DNA of 64,000 bases from Woeseiaceae bacterium (GTDB lineage Bacteria > Pseudomonadota > Gammaproteobacteria > Steroidobacterales > Woeseiaceae): the NCBI GenBank assembly GCA_021773035.1, contig JAJFKU010000032.1:62001-126000 (forward strand), written 5' to 3'. The first letter of the stretch is position 1; every line of letters begins with the position of its first letter. The translations under genes and the position numbers were made by a program. A model generated the notes under the pieces. That model was not told the origin of the DNA. It did no database searches and saw nothing but the letters and a program-made list of their open reading frames with translations. This document shows, piece after piece, positions 52,589-62,060 of this stretch.

Positions 52589-53470
52589 ATGAACATATCT
52601 AAGCTTCCCGTTATCGATGACCTCCGCGCATTCGAGGCTGTCGCACGGCTTGGTTCCGTTCGTGCTGCGGCAGACGAAATGTCGCTTACCCACGGAGCCG
52701 TGAGCCGCCGCGTATCAAAACTTGCCCATTACATCGGAATTGCCCTGCTCGTCCCAGATGGAAGAGGTATCAAATTGACCGCAGAAGGGGAAAAGCTCGG
52801 AATTGCTGCAGGCCGAGCGTTCGAAATGCTGGCCCAGACACTGGCCGAGATTCGCGCACAGCCAACGCAGAAGGCGGTGCTGCTGTCATGCGAGCGCTCG
52901 GTGGCCATGCTCTGGCTCATTCCTCATCTCAGCGAGTTTCAAGATACGAATCCGAGCATTCCAATTCACCTCTCTGTCGGTGGCGGGCCATTGGACTTCG
53001 AACGTGAAGGAATAGCTTTGGCTATTCGACGTATAGACTTTCCGTTAGACCCTAAATGGACCGTAGAAACTTTATTTGAGGAGTTGATGGGCCCGGTCAT
53101 GCAGCCCGCGATATGCAACCGTTTTCTGGAGGGTGATTACATTGCGCTCGGATCAAAAACCCGACCTAACGGGTGGAGAGACTGGTGCGCTCAGCATCCG
53201 TCGGTACCACCACCGAATGAGATACGTTTGATGGATCATCATTATCTGATGGTGGTAGCCGCCACCAACGGCCTTGGTGTTGCTATGTGCCCCAAGGTTC
53301 TCGCTTTAGGTGACATTGATTGCGGTCGTTTAACAGCGCCGATGGGATTCACTTCAGATGGTTCAGTTTATGGGCTAGTCTATCCGACTGCGTTGGGACT
53401 AGTCGATGGCAGTGAAATTGCAAATTCGTGGCTGCTCCGCATCGGTACAGAATTGTTCGAAGATCGATGA
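52589..53470 (+). CDS. LysR-family regulator (GcvA-like)
   Basis: 293 residues. N-terminal winged helix: LPVIDDLRAFEAVARLGSVRAAADEMSLTHGAVSRRVSKLAHYIGI, then GRGIKLTAEGEKL. The C-terminal effector domain includes VALSCERSVAMLW-type text and VAATNGLGVAMCPKVLA. Divergent from dtnK with a LysR-type palindrome between, so it most likely controls the DtnK-PdxA2 operon, with a sugar acid as inducer. Confidence 0.88.
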   Translation: MNISKLPVIDDLRAFEAVARLGSVRAAADEMSLTHGAVSRRVSKLAHYIGIALLVPDGRGIKLTAEGEKLGIAAGRAFEMLAQTLAEIRAQPTQKAVLLSCERSVAMLWLIPHLSEFQDTNPSIPIHLSVGGGPLDFEREGIALAIRRIDFPLDPKWTVETLFEELMGPVMQPAICNRFLEGDYIALGSKTRPNGWRDWCAQHPSVPPPNEIRLMDHHYLMVVAATNGLGVAMCPKVLALGDIDCGRLTAPMGFTSDGSVYGLVYPTALGLVDGSEIANSWLLRIGTELFEDR

Positions 53471-53886
53471 ACACCAACATTCCAACGGGTTGCAGGTCCG
53501 TTTCTGAAATGAGAATGTTATCTCTCAACACGACCAGAACGCATTGCGATTGCTGATCGTACGCCTGAATGCCAGCACCAACAGCAACGAGACGACTTTT
53601 CAGTAATAGATGATTTGGCTTGCTGCGGCAGTACAAGATTACATGTTTTCGCGGCTTGTCCGTATGCGCGCGTTAGCTGATCCGAAGCTCGCGAGTAAAC
53701 GGATGTTATGAACCCAATCAAGCCGTATTCACCCAATTCCAAAACGAGTTATCAAAAAATTAAATTGAGATTGGGTGAACTGGAAAATCGACCGCAACAA
53801 GAAAATGAAAATTTAATACAATTGTTGCGACTCACTAATTATGTGACTATTCCCGTCAACTAACAAAGAGAAAGGAGCATTTTCTT
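53471..53886. other. intergenic region without a recognised gene
   Basis: About 415 bases after the LysR gene; no supported ORF, RNA or repeat. The last 20 bases hold the AAGGAG of the CaiB-family gene. Confidence 0.4.
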
Positions 53887-55005
53887 ATGGGTCCATTGGC
53901 GGGAATTAAAGTTGTGGAGATCGGCGCTATCGGGCCTGCACCAGTTGCTGGCATGCTATTGGCTGATCTTGGTGCCGAGGTGATATTGATCGAGCGGAAA
54001 GACGGAAATTTATTGGCGAACCTCAGCAAGCAACGGAGCGATATTGCGAAGACTCCTTTCAACCGTGGAAAGAAGTCAATCGTACTGGACCTGAAGGAAC
54101 CCAAGTCGATTAAAACTGCCCTTGAGCTGATCAGTCGGTCCGACGCTCTGATAGAGGGATTCCGTCCAGGGGTGATGGAGCGCCTCGGTCTCGGGCCGGA
54201 TGAGTGTCTAACAACTAACCCACAACTGGTTTATGGCCGAGTGACTGGCTGGGGTCAGGGTGGCCCTCTGGCCAAAGCGGCCGGCCATGATCTCAATTAC
54301 ATTGCTCTGTCGGGAGCGCTGTTCCATTCTGGCCACAAGGATGAGTCACCTTTTGCACCACCGACCTATGTAGGCGATGTAGGGGGAGGTGCATTCATGT
54401 TAACCCTTGGTGTCGTGTCGGCGTTATTGCATGTCAAGGCGGGAGGGCAGGGTCAAGTAATTGATGCTGCGATTACGGATGGCGCCGCCACAATGTCTGC
54501 CTTATTGTTGTCGCTCCAGCACATGGGTTTGTGGTCCAATAACCGTGCCGACAACATTCTCGACAGCGCAGCTCCTTGGTACGATACGTATGAATGCGCA
54601 GACGGCAAATATGTCACTATCGGAGCTCTGGAACCGCAGTTTTATCAGGTACTGATCAATTTATTGGGGCTCGGTGACGATCCAGAATTTACCAATCAAA
54701 TGGATCGGCGAATGTGGCCATCCGCCAAGCGGAAAATGGGGCAAGTATTTAGATCAAAGACAAGGGCCGAATGGTGCGAGGTATTGGAGGGAACAGATGC
54801 GTGCTTTGCACCGGTTCTGAACTTTGAAGAGGCACGGTTACACCCGCACAACGTCGCCCGTAAGACTTTCATTAATCCAGATGGTGTATTACAAGCGGCA
54901 CCGGCACCGCGGTTCAGTTCGACAGCGTTAACTATCCAGTCCCCTCCACCTGTATGCGGTGAGCACACTGAGGAAATTCTCGATATGCTAAATACGTCAA
55001 GATAG
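53887..55005 (+). CDS. CaiB/BaiF CoA-transferase-family protein, alpha-methylacyl-CoA racemase-like
   Basis: 372 residues, the size of AMACR. Motifs: GIKVVEIGAIGPAPVAGMLLADLGAEVILIER, LIEGFRPGVMERLGLGPDEC, VYGRVTGWGQGGPLAKAAGHDLNYIALSGAL, VIDAAITDGA. His-Asp in GHDLNYIA and the Asp of DAAITDG match the AMACR catalytic pair. AMACR epimerises 2-methylacyl-CoA to the S form needed for beta-oxidation. Other members of the superfamily are CoA transferases and cannot be excluded. AAGGAG is 10 nt before the ATG. Confidence 0.82.
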   Translation: MGPLAGIKVVEIGAIGPAPVAGMLLADLGAEVILIERKDGNLLANLSKQRSDIAKTPFNRGKKSIVLDLKEPKSIKTALELISRSDALIEGFRPGVMERLGLGPDECLTTNPQLVYGRVTGWGQGGPLAKAAGHDLNYIALSGALFHSGHKDESPFAPPTYVGDVGGGAFMLTLGVVSALLHVKAGGQGQVIDAAITDGAATMSALLLSLQHMGLWSNNRADNILDSAAPWYDTYECADGKYVTIGALEPQFYQVLINLLGLGDDPEFTNQMDRRMWPSAKRKMGQVFRSKTRAEWCEVLEGTDACFAPVLNFEEARLHPHNVARKTFINPDGVLQAAPAPRFSSTALTIQSPPPVCGEHTEEILDMLNTSR

Positions 55006-55155
55006 GGGACGTAAGAATTGTCTTACTCACCGTTAATGTACAAAACAAATACACAAGGCGAGTCTAAGGCACGGCCACTATGCAGGTAACGGACATAACA
55101 TAGTTGCTATATCTAATACGCTTCGTAGCGCCGAACTGACTGAAGGATTCATTTA

Positions 55156-55278
55156 ATGGGTAAACTCAATAGTCGTTCCGGCACCGAGCCAAAAAACGCT
55201 GCCCGAAACCGGAAAACCGTTGTAGGGTCGTACGAAATTCTTTGGGAAACCGTCAAGGACATGGACTTAGTGGAGTGA
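55156..55278 (+). CDS. 40-residue small ORF coupled to a PLP enzyme gene
   Basis: ATG 55156 with AAGGA at 55143-55147 (8 nt spacing), a very good start, and a stop (TGA 55276-55278) overlapping the GTG at 55275 (GTGA). It reads MGKLNSRSGTEPKNAARNR... then KTVVGSYEILWETVKDMDLVE: a basic half and an acidic, helical half. It is not recognised. It may be a short functional protein or a coupling leader for the downstream gene. Confidence 0.55.
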   Translation: MGKLNSRSGTEPKNAARNRKTVVGSYEILWETVKDMDLVE

Positions 55279-56243
55279 CAAAACTTTTCTCGTCGGCAAT
55301 TGAATCAATTGGGCAGACGCCGCTCGTTGCCCTAGATCGCCTCACAGCAGGCTATGACGGACGCATCCTCGCTAAACTTGAATTTTTCAACCCCGGCTTT
55401 TCCAAAAAGGATCGTGCAGCGCTGATGGTGATTGAAGAGGCAGAGAAAAGCGGACTTCTGTCGTCGGGCCAGACTGTCGTCGAGCTGACATCAGGAAATA
55501 TGGGGACTGGCCTAGCTATCGTCTGCGCGGTCAAAGGCTATCCATTTGTTGCGGTCATTTCACGCGGCAATTCGACGGAACGTGCCAAAATGATGTCCGC
55601 GCTCGGTGCAGAGGTCAAGCTGGTCGACCAACTTCCCGGTTCAACCGCGGGCCACGTCAGCGGAGGCGACCTAGCCTTGGTTGATGAGGTAACCCGACGA
55701 ATCGTTTTGGAACGCAACGCCTTTCGGGCGGACCAGTTTCTACATCTGGGAAATCCGTTAGCTCATTATCGTCACACAGGCCCGGAGCTTTGGGGCCAAT
55801 CGGGTGGAACCGTAACGCATTTCTGCGATTTCGTTGGTTCGGGTGGAACCTACGCAGGCGTGACTCGTTTTCTCAAGGAGCAGGACCCGAGTATCGGATG
55901 TTACTTAGTCGAACCTGCGGGAGCTGCCGCATTGGGAGGCGCCGATGTTTCTCAACCCGATCACCCGATCCAAGGCGGTGGCTACTCGATGCCTAGTTTG
56001 TCGTTTCTACAGAGTATTCCCGTTGATGGCTATCTTTCCGTGACGGGCCATCAGGCTAGAGACAAGGCGCGTCTGCTCGCGAGAAAGGAAGGAATCTTCG
56101 GCGGCTACTCGTCGGGCGCGAATGTTGCCGCGGCACTTTCACTACTTGAGGGTCCAGCAAAGGGGGGAACTATCGCTATTGCCATATGCGACAGCGGCCT
56201 AAAATATCTTTCAACCGATCTATGGTCAAACGTTGATTTTTGA
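55275..56243 (+). CDS. cysteine-synthase-like PLP enzyme (fold type II)
   Basis: 322 residues from GTG 55275; a TTG at 55242 would overlap the small ORF and is less likely. PLP Lys in EFFNPGFSKKDRAALMVI, phosphate loop VVELTSGNMGTGLAIVCAVKGYPF, and GSGGTYAGVTRFLKE. Similar to O-acetylserine sulfhydrylase and serine-derived synthases, but shorter and without the regulatory domain. The Lys motif NPGFSKKD differs from the usual NPGGSVKD. It may make or break a beta-substituted alanine. The gene converges with the DgcA-like gene. Confidence 0.78.
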   Translation: MTKLFSSAIESIGQTPLVALDRLTAGYDGRILAKLEFFNPGFSKKDRAALMVIEEAEKSGLLSSGQTVVELTSGNMGTGLAIVCAVKGYPFVAVISRGNSTERAKMMSALGAEVKLVDQLPGSTAGHVSGGDLALVDEVTRRIVLERNAFRADQFLHLGNPLAHYRHTGPELWGQSGGTVTHFCDFVGSGGTYAGVTRFLKEQDPSIGCYLVEPAGAAALGGADVSQPDHPIQGGGYSMPSLSFLQSIPVDGYLSVTGHQARDKARLLARKEGIFGGYSSGANVAAALSLLEGPAKGGTIAIAICDSGLKYLSTDLWSNVDF

Positions 56244-56316
56244 TTTCCATCAACAACGCCAATATCGTTTCGACGACGTCACGATAACTTTGCTCAGTCT
56301 TCGAGACGATATTGAA

Positions 56317-57291
56317 CTACCCCCAAAGCCTCGGATCGAATACTTCAACTTTTTCAGCCCTAAAAGTCATGCCCAGCGGGCGGTCATAATTCAGTAGTAG
56401 TGGTCCATCGATATCTACAAAGTCACATAGCTGACCAACTACGAATGACGGCGCCATAGCGAGCGAAGTACCGAGCATATTGCCGACCATGAGTTTGCAG
56501 CCTTGTTCTTTCGCCGCACGAACTAGATTTAGGGCCTCCGTCAATCCGCCGGTCTTGTCCAGTTTGATGTTAATCACATCGTATCGCTTGGAAGCAATCA
56601 GTAACTCGTCGGTATTTAGACAGGATTCGTCGGCGGCCAGAGGAATAGCCGACTCGAAGCGCTCCAACACCTCATCCTCCCCCCGCGGTAGCGGCTGCTC
56701 AATCATGCTCAAATTCAGCCCGACGCACTTCGGCACAATCTCTTGAAGCAAATCGAAATTCCACCCTTGGTTGGCGTCGACGATTAGCACCGCATCCGGC
56801 CGTGCGGCACGAATAGCGGCCAAACGTTCAAACGGAAAATTCTCATCCAATTTGATTTTGAGGACAGGGTACGGCGCAACCGCCGCTTTGCGGGCCATCT
56901 CTTCTGGTGTTTTCTCGATGCCTATCGTAAATGCGGTGGTTACAGGTCTAGGATCGATGCCTACTAGCTCCCATATTGTTTTGCCGGACTGTTTTGCTTC
57001 CAGGTCCCACAATGCACAGTCAATCGCGTTTCGGGCGCCGCCAGCGGGTAATCGTTTAAGCAACTCATAACGTGAAATGCCTCGCCGAATATTTTCGGCG
57101 AGGCTATTAACTTGCGCCAACATGCTATCTGCCGTTTCATCCAGGTAAAATACTCCCTGCCCTTCTCCACGACCAATAAACTCTCCCTCAGAGAGCTGAA
57201 CGACCAGTGCTGTTGATGTTCGCCACTCTTTGCCGGCAATACGAAATGGCTGCTTGAGTTCCCAGTCCTCAATGTGCACGCTTAATTTCAT
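56317..57291 (-). CDS. dgcA: enolase-superfamily epimerase, DgcA-like (N-acetyl-D-glutamate racemase)
   Basis: 324 residues of the muconate-lactonising/dipeptide epimerase subgroup: KIKLD (first catalytic Lys pair), metal ligands in DANQGW (Asp), IEQPL (Glu) and LAADESC (Asp), and the second Lys in INIKLDKTGG. Beside a DUF1611 (DgcN) gene, this is the reported marine-bacterial pair in which DgcN acetylates D-glutamate and DgcA racemises N-acetyl-D-glutamate. Otherwise it could be an L-Ala-D/L-Glu epimerase. GAGG lies 7 nt before the ATG. Confidence 0.8.
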   Translation of the reverse strand: MKLSVHIEDWELKQPFRIAGKEWRTSTALVVQLSEGEFIGRGEGQGVFYLDETADSMLAQVNSLAENIRRGISRYELLKRLPAGGARNAIDCALWDLEAKQSGKTIWELVGIDPRPVTTAFTIGIEKTPEEMARKAAVAPYPVLKIKLDENFPFERLAAIRAARPDAVLIVDANQGWNFDLLQEIVPKCVGLNLSMIEQPLPRGEDEVLERFESAIPLAADESCLNTDELLIASKRYDVINIKLDKTGGLTEALNLVRAAKEQGCKLMVGNMLGTSLAMAPSFVVGQLCDFVDIDGPLLLNYDRPLGMTFRAEKVEVFDPRLWG

Positions 57292-57300
57292 GGTAAAACC

Positions 57301-58329
57301 TCAACTAAATCGGTTTTGAATGTGATCGACGATCGCGTCGCAACCATCGGCAATAGGATCCACACACGGCAACCCAGTTTCCTTTGACAGAACATCAAGA
57401 TACACACGCCTTTCGGTAGCCGATAGCGCTGAGGTATTTACGCATATGCCGACGCATAGAATGGCCGGGTTAGTGAGGCTTCCTTCCAGTAAATTTCGTT
57501 CGATGCAATCGACAATCGATGGGACAGTGAATTCCGGCCAGCCGAAAATATTCGGCCTATTCGCTTCGTGACAAACAACTATAGCGTCAGGTTGAGAGCC
57601 GTGCAGCAACCCTAAACTCACACCGGCATAGCCAGGATGAAACAGCGACCCCTGCCCTTCAATAACATCCCAGTGGTCGTCTTCGTTATTCGGAGAAATC
57701 AATTCGACAGCACCGGATAAGAAATCTGCCACAACCGCATCGATTGAAATACCGGAGCCAGTGATCATGATCCCAGTCTGCCCAGTAGCTCTAAAAGTAC
57801 ACTTCAACCCTGCATCTCTCATCGCCTGTTCGAGTGCCAATGCAGAATATTTCTTGCCGACGGCACAGTCGGTACCCACCATTAGCACTCGTTTGCCGCT
57901 GCGCTTTTTCCCGGTACCGACTGGTAAGTTAGTAGGTGGATCTCGGACATCGATCAATCGTGCCCCGGAATCCATTGCGGCGGTCACCAAGTTTGGATTA
58001 TCCATCAACTTCTGGTGCAAACCACAAACGATATCCAAGCCTGTGCGCGCGGCTTCCTCGACAACCACCCACCAATGTTCCGGAATTATTCCACCGGTTG
58101 GCGCGACACCTATAATTAGGCTTCGGACTCCAATGGCGGCTGCCTCCTTGACCGACATGTCAGGTACGCCCAGATCAACTGGAGAATCGGGGAACCTGAT
58201 TTGGCCTGCGACCAAATCAGGGCGCCACTGTACGATTCCGAAGCCCGTTTTCGCACTGCTCTCTTCCACGACATCACCTATGAGAATCAAGTAAGGCGCG
58301 GTAAATTCCACTGTTGTCAGAATAGCCAA
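57301..58329 (-). CDS. dgcN: DUF1611-family protein, DgcN-like (D-glutamate N-acetyltransferase)
   Basis: 342 residues starting with TTG at 58329, supported by AAGGAG at 58335-58340. Conserved DUF1611 text: YLILIGDVVEESSAKTGFGIVQWRP, GLDIVCGLHQKL, the P-loop VGTDCAVGKKYSALALEQAMR, FRATGQTGIMITGSG, DHWDVIEGQGSLFHPGYAGVSLGLLHG. Homologues called DgcN transfer an acetyl group to D-glutamate and work with DgcA. It is 10 nt upstream of dgcA and co-directional. Confidence 0.82.
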   Translation of the reverse strand: MAILTTVEFTAPYLILIGDVVEESSAKTGFGIVQWRPDLVAGQIRFPDSPVDLGVPDMSVKEAAAIGVRSLIIGVAPTGGIIPEHWWVVVEEAARTGLDIVCGLHQKLMDNPNLVTAAMDSGARLIDVRDPPTNLPVGTGKKRSGKRVLMVGTDCAVGKKYSALALEQAMRDAGLKCTFRATGQTGIMITGSGISIDAVVADFLSGAVELISPNNEDDHWDVIEGQGSLFHPGYAGVSLGLLHGSQPDAIVVCHEANRPNIFGWPEFTVPSIVDCIERNLLEGSLTNPAILCVGICVNTSALSATERRVYLDVLSKETGLPCVDPIADGCDAIVDHIQNRFS

Positions 58330-58377
58330 AAGTACTCCTTATGAATTGTGGAACTGCTGATAGCTGGATTTAGCATG

Positions 58378-59616
58378 CTAGTCACCAGGGGCATCAGTGA
58401 ATTCATTCTTATGTATTCGCCCATTCTTCATTATCAACTTGATATTTCCTGGGTCAGTCAGTACGGAAAGGTCCGCGAGGGGATTTCCTTTTACGATAAT
58501 AATATCCGCGATCGCCCCGGACTGGATTACTCCCAGCAGGTCTTCATGCTGAATAAGAGCGGCGTTTATCGATGTCGCCGATCTCAACACTGCCGCATTC
58601 GACTGGACTTGCGCTCGCTCTATCAGTTCCTGCGTCTCGCGGCCGTGCAATGCGCCGAAAAAATCAGTACCAAACCCAAGTTGAACTCCCGCTGCTTCGC
58701 AGTGCTCAATTGCACTGAGCGCACGGTCTGAAATGTGCTCAAGTTTTGTCTTGCTCTCTCGCGGCAAATCGAAATCGCCCCTCATAAGTGCCGAAATTAC
58801 GGAGACCGTCGGAACGACGAACACCTCGCGATCGGCAACGTAATTCGCTGCCTCCTGATTCATAAGGGTGCCATGCTCAATCGAGCGAACCCCATGTCTA
58901 GCGCAGCGCATTGCGGCATTTGGACTATGCGCATGCGCCATGACGTAACTACGTCTTGAGCTTGCCTCTTCGACGGCCGCAACAATTTCACTGTCGTGGA
59001 ACTGATCCATCCAAATCGGATCGGAGCGAGAAAGAACGCCGCCGGATACAAAAATCTTGATGTGATTGGCTCCATGATGAAAGGCATCGCGTACATGGCG
59101 TCGCATGTCATCTACTCCGTCGACAACAACTGATAATGCGGCGGTATTTGAACACAAGCACGGACTGAAGTGGCCCGGTGTGCGCATATCGCCATGCCCG
59201 CCGGTCTGGGAAAGTGCTTTTCCAGCGACAAGTAGACGGGGGCCAGTAATCAATCCATCATCAATCGCGCGCGCCAGTCCAATATCGGCGCCGCCCGCAT
59301 CTCTCACCGTCGTAAATCCCTGCTGCAACATGTTTTCCAGGTACGATCGAGCAAATTGCGCCATATGCGATGGCGGAATGTCGTCGAGGCCAGGAATGTC
59401 GAAGCTCGGACTGTTGCAGTGAAAATGGGCATCAATCATGCCAGGCATAAGTGTATGCGAGCATGTGTCGATCACCAGGTCGTCGGGGTTCCCGACGACC
59501 TGGTGATCTAGTCTTTCGATCTTGCCCGATTCGACGACTACAGTCTGACCGGAGACCCGATCCGCAGATTTTCCGTCGAACACGAAGCCATTAGTGAACA
59601 GGATTCGATTAGCCAT
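58378..59616 (-). CDS. cytoplasmic metal-dependent amidohydrolase (Xaa-Pro/acyl-amide type)
   Basis: 412 residues from ATG 59616; an ATG 59625 is possible. Motifs in order: LMPGMIDAHFHCN (HxH), NHIKIFVSGG (Lys), HAHS, SIEHG, GFGTDFFGA. Same subgroup as the exported enzyme at 46065 but without a signal peptide, so it would act on intermediates already inside the cell. Stop is 48 nt upstream of the dgcN start; probably one operon with dgcN-dgcA. Confidence 0.85.
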   Translation of the reverse strand: MANRILFTNGFVFDGKSADRVSGQTVVVESGKIERLDHQVVGNPDDLVIDTCSHTLMPGMIDAHFHCNSPSFDIPGLDDIPPSHMAQFARSYLENMLQQGFTTVRDAGGADIGLARAIDDGLITGPRLLVAGKALSQTGGHGDMRTPGHFSPCLCSNTAALSVVVDGVDDMRRHVRDAFHHGANHIKIFVSGGVLSRSDPIWMDQFHDSEIVAAVEEASSRRSYVMAHAHSPNAAMRCARHGVRSIEHGTLMNQEAANYVADREVFVVPTVSVISALMRGDFDLPRESKTKLEHISDRALSAIEHCEAAGVQLGFGTDFFGALHGRETQELIERAQVQSNAAVLRSATSINAALIQHEDLLGVIQSGAIADIIIVKGNPLADLSVLTDPGNIKLIMKNGRIHKNEFTDAPGD

Positions 59617-59823
59617 AGTAAGCATTTCTTACTCGGTGAAAAGGATTGCGCAAGTTGCTGGCCTCACCATCAAAACCCCGATGTAATCGTCACGTTTGAC
59701 GTCGATACTTGGCCCACTAGAGTATTCATTTAGGCGAGTTAGTACCTCCAGTGATGCTGGACGACGTCGAAATTCTACACGTGAGAATTCCGCCAAGTGC
59801 ACAAGCGTCAGCTCCCAACAAGA

Positions 59824-60963
59824 TTACAGCTCCATAGATTTTGCGATGATCATCTTCATAATCTCGGATGTTCCCGCGAATATTCTTGTGACTCGTGCGT
59901 CTGCATACAGACGAGAAATCGGATATTCGTCCATGTATCCAGCTCCACCAAAAAATTGCATACAGCTATCCACCACTTCCCCCTGCAACTCACTACACGT
60001 GAGTTTCGCGACGGATGCGGCCACGGGATCAATATTTCCATCGTTAATATCAACTACCAGAGCGTCAAGGAACGCCTGTGCTATATCCAACTCCGCTCGA
60101 AGGCCCGCCATGACGAATTGAGTATTTTGATGGCTCGAAATTGGTCTACCAAAAACGTTTCGTCCCTTAATGTAGGCGAGGGTCTCGCGAAACGCGCATT
60201 CCGCCGAGGCATGATTCCAGATTGCAACGATGGTGCGTTCTTCGGCAAGACCACGCATTAGGTAACTGAACCCCCTGCCCGCTTCGCCGATCAAGTTTTC
60301 TTTCGGGACTTTAACATTGTCAAAAATAAGTTCTGCCGTGTCTTGCGATCGCATGCCCATCTTTTTGAGTGGTTTGCCTCTTTCGAAACCATCCCATCTG
60401 TCTTCGACGGCCAGCAGGCTGATGCCATCTTTTCCTTGCCCGCCGGTGCGCGCGGCGACAACAAAAATACTCCCAATAGTACCGTTGGAAATGTAGGTTT
60501 TGGTGCCGTTTAAGAGGTAGTAACCATTCATAACTTTTGCGGTTGTGCGCATGCCGGCCAAATCTGAACCAATGTTCGGTTCGGTCAGCGCTATACCCAT
60601 TATTGCTTCACCGGAAACTGCCCGCGGGATGCACTCCTTCTGTAATGCCGGGCCGCCATATCTCGAGATATACGGGGCGGCGATAACATTGTGAAGAAAG
60701 GGGATAAATCCACTCTCTCCGCACAACCCAACTTCTTCCGCCATTATCTGTTCAAACCGAAAGTCTTTCAGCCCAAGACCTCCCAGCGACTCAGCGGCAG
60801 ATGGAATCAGAAACCCGGCCTCACCGGCCTTTAGCCAAACGTCCTTTGAAACAAAACCCTGGTTAAGAAAGCTCTCTCGTCGCGGCACGACCTCTTTGTT
60901 CAAGAAGGCGCGAAACGCATCTCTGAATATTTCATGTTCACTTTCAAATATCTTGCGTCTCAT
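59824..60963 (-). CDS. acyl-CoA dehydrogenase
   Basis: 379 residues from ATG 60963; a TTG 12 nt upstream is possible. Motifs: ALTEPNIGSDLAGMRTTA, TYISNGTIGSIFVVAARTG, MGMRSQDTAELIFDNV, GRNVFGRPISSHQNTQ, RIFAGTSEIMKMIIAKS. The catalytic position of short/medium-chain enzymes (YEGT) is Ala here (FAGT). A Glu in the earlier helix (LAEERTIVA) matches the isovaleryl/long-chain type base. Thus it probably handles branched or long acyl-CoA, in line with the AMACR-like and thiolase genes. Confidence 0.87.
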   Translation of the reverse strand: MRRKIFESEHEIFRDAFRAFLNKEVVPRRESFLNQGFVSKDVWLKAGEAGFLIPSAAESLGGLGLKDFRFEQIMAEEVGLCGESGFIPFLHNVIAAPYISRYGGPALQKECIPRAVSGEAIMGIALTEPNIGSDLAGMRTTAKVMNGYYLLNGTKTYISNGTIGSIFVVAARTGGQGKDGISLLAVEDRWDGFERGKPLKKMGMRSQDTAELIFDNVKVPKENLIGEAGRGFSYLMRGLAEERTIVAIWNHASAECAFRETLAYIKGRNVFGRPISSHQNTQFVMAGLRAELDIAQAFLDALVVDINDGNIDPVAASVAKLTCSELQGEVVDSCMQFFGGAGYMDEYPISRLYADARVTRIFAGTSEIMKMIIAKSMEL

Positions 60964-61113
60964 TTGATCATCCAATTTGGCCTAATAGTTGTCTCATTCA
61001 ATGTTGCCTTGCTCTGTCCCGCGTCTAGGCGTTTTGAAAACACCGAGAGTCGCCGACCTGTATCTTCCATATGATCTATCGCCGTCAAAAACATTCGCAC
61101 ACCTGCTGCTCCT

Positions 61114-61155
61114 GGCGGATGGCGGATGGCAGATGGCAGATGGCAGATGGCAGAT
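61114..61155 (+). repeat. 7-bp tandem repeat, six copies of GGCRGAT
   Basis: Two GGCGGAT units followed by four GGCAGAT units, perfectly head to tail. Not in a supported gene. The unit length of 7 would shift frame if translated, so it may be a slippage site in a decaying region. Confidence 0.85.
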
Positions 61156-61795
61156 AAGTAACCCGACTCCGCCCAAATTTGTCTTGACTCGTAACACTCC
61201 CAGCACTGCCTGTGCATGCACCCAGAAGACTGCGAACTCTTCGTTGATTTAGAAATGGACGATGTCAATCACCACGAAACCTCGACGTTGTAGCGAGCGT
61301 ATAATCTCTCCTACAGCCCTTGATGCGCAGTGTATTCCTGTATCTATCCAGTCAATCAGCCGAGCTCGCGACGCCCATCGCGCTGGCTCCGTCGCCAGCT
61401 GCTCGCAACGATTACGAGAATTTTTCTGGCTGTCATACTATTGGAATTTCCTGCGATAAATTTTTCGGCATTTCGGAATATTAGCCAAGTCGTTGGAGCG
61501 AATGATGCAATGGCGCACGCGACCATAGACAGTACGTATCCAGAATAAAGTCCCAGCTTCCCCCCCGTAGCTCAGATCAGCTGATTCGGGTGGCTATTGC
61601 TTAGCGCGAAATTCAGAATTAGCCATAACTTTGATTGTCTTACTCGCAAGAGCATCACATATAGGACACGCAGATTTCTCGCGTAATACTAGACAAGACA
61701 ATTCAACGACGAATTTCCTCCGTACCCCGGCACGCACTTGTCGCCCCAATCATCGAATCGCTGTCGGTGAAGCTCGACGGCTGACTGTCTTTGAT

Positions 61796-61993
61796 TCACA
61801 TTCTCGTTGCGTGAATCTCCATCATGTCCGCAATCACCGCCTCTGCAGTTGGCCAACGGCCGGAACCCTTGCCGCTGACGTACCAGCTACGATCAGCTGC
61901 ACCGATTATTACGAGATGGTTGTCTTCGCCTCGTGTGCCAGCAAGGTATGTGTCAAACACATGCTTATTATCGCTATCGCCGTACTCGAACAC
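61796..61993 (-). pseudogene. homoserine-dehydrogenase-like C-terminal remnant
   Basis: 65 residues. SWYVSGKGSGRWPTAEAVIADMMEI resembles the glycine-rich end of homoserine dehydrogenases (GxGAGxxPTAxAVxxDL). An in-frame stop lies just before it and no upstream part is present, so it is a fragment. No start signal. Confidence 0.45.
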
Positions 61994-62060
61994 CCGCTAG
62001 AATCGCCTGCCCCGCGCCGTGGCAACCCCACGATCAATTCGTTGCCGCGGCGGCCCGCGT

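Larger units (their letters stand above)
60976..62060. other. non-coding region with a 7-bp tandem repeat and a gene remnant
   Basis: About 1.1 kb with no complete gene. Contains the tandem repeat at 61114-61155 and the homoserine-dehydrogenase-like remnant near 61796. The remainder shows only short frames with no recognisable family, and looks like decayed or regulatory DNA. Confidence 0.5.

Noticed and set aside
61114..61155. CRISPR array
   Set aside because: Direct 7-bp repeats without spacers; no cas genes in the window.
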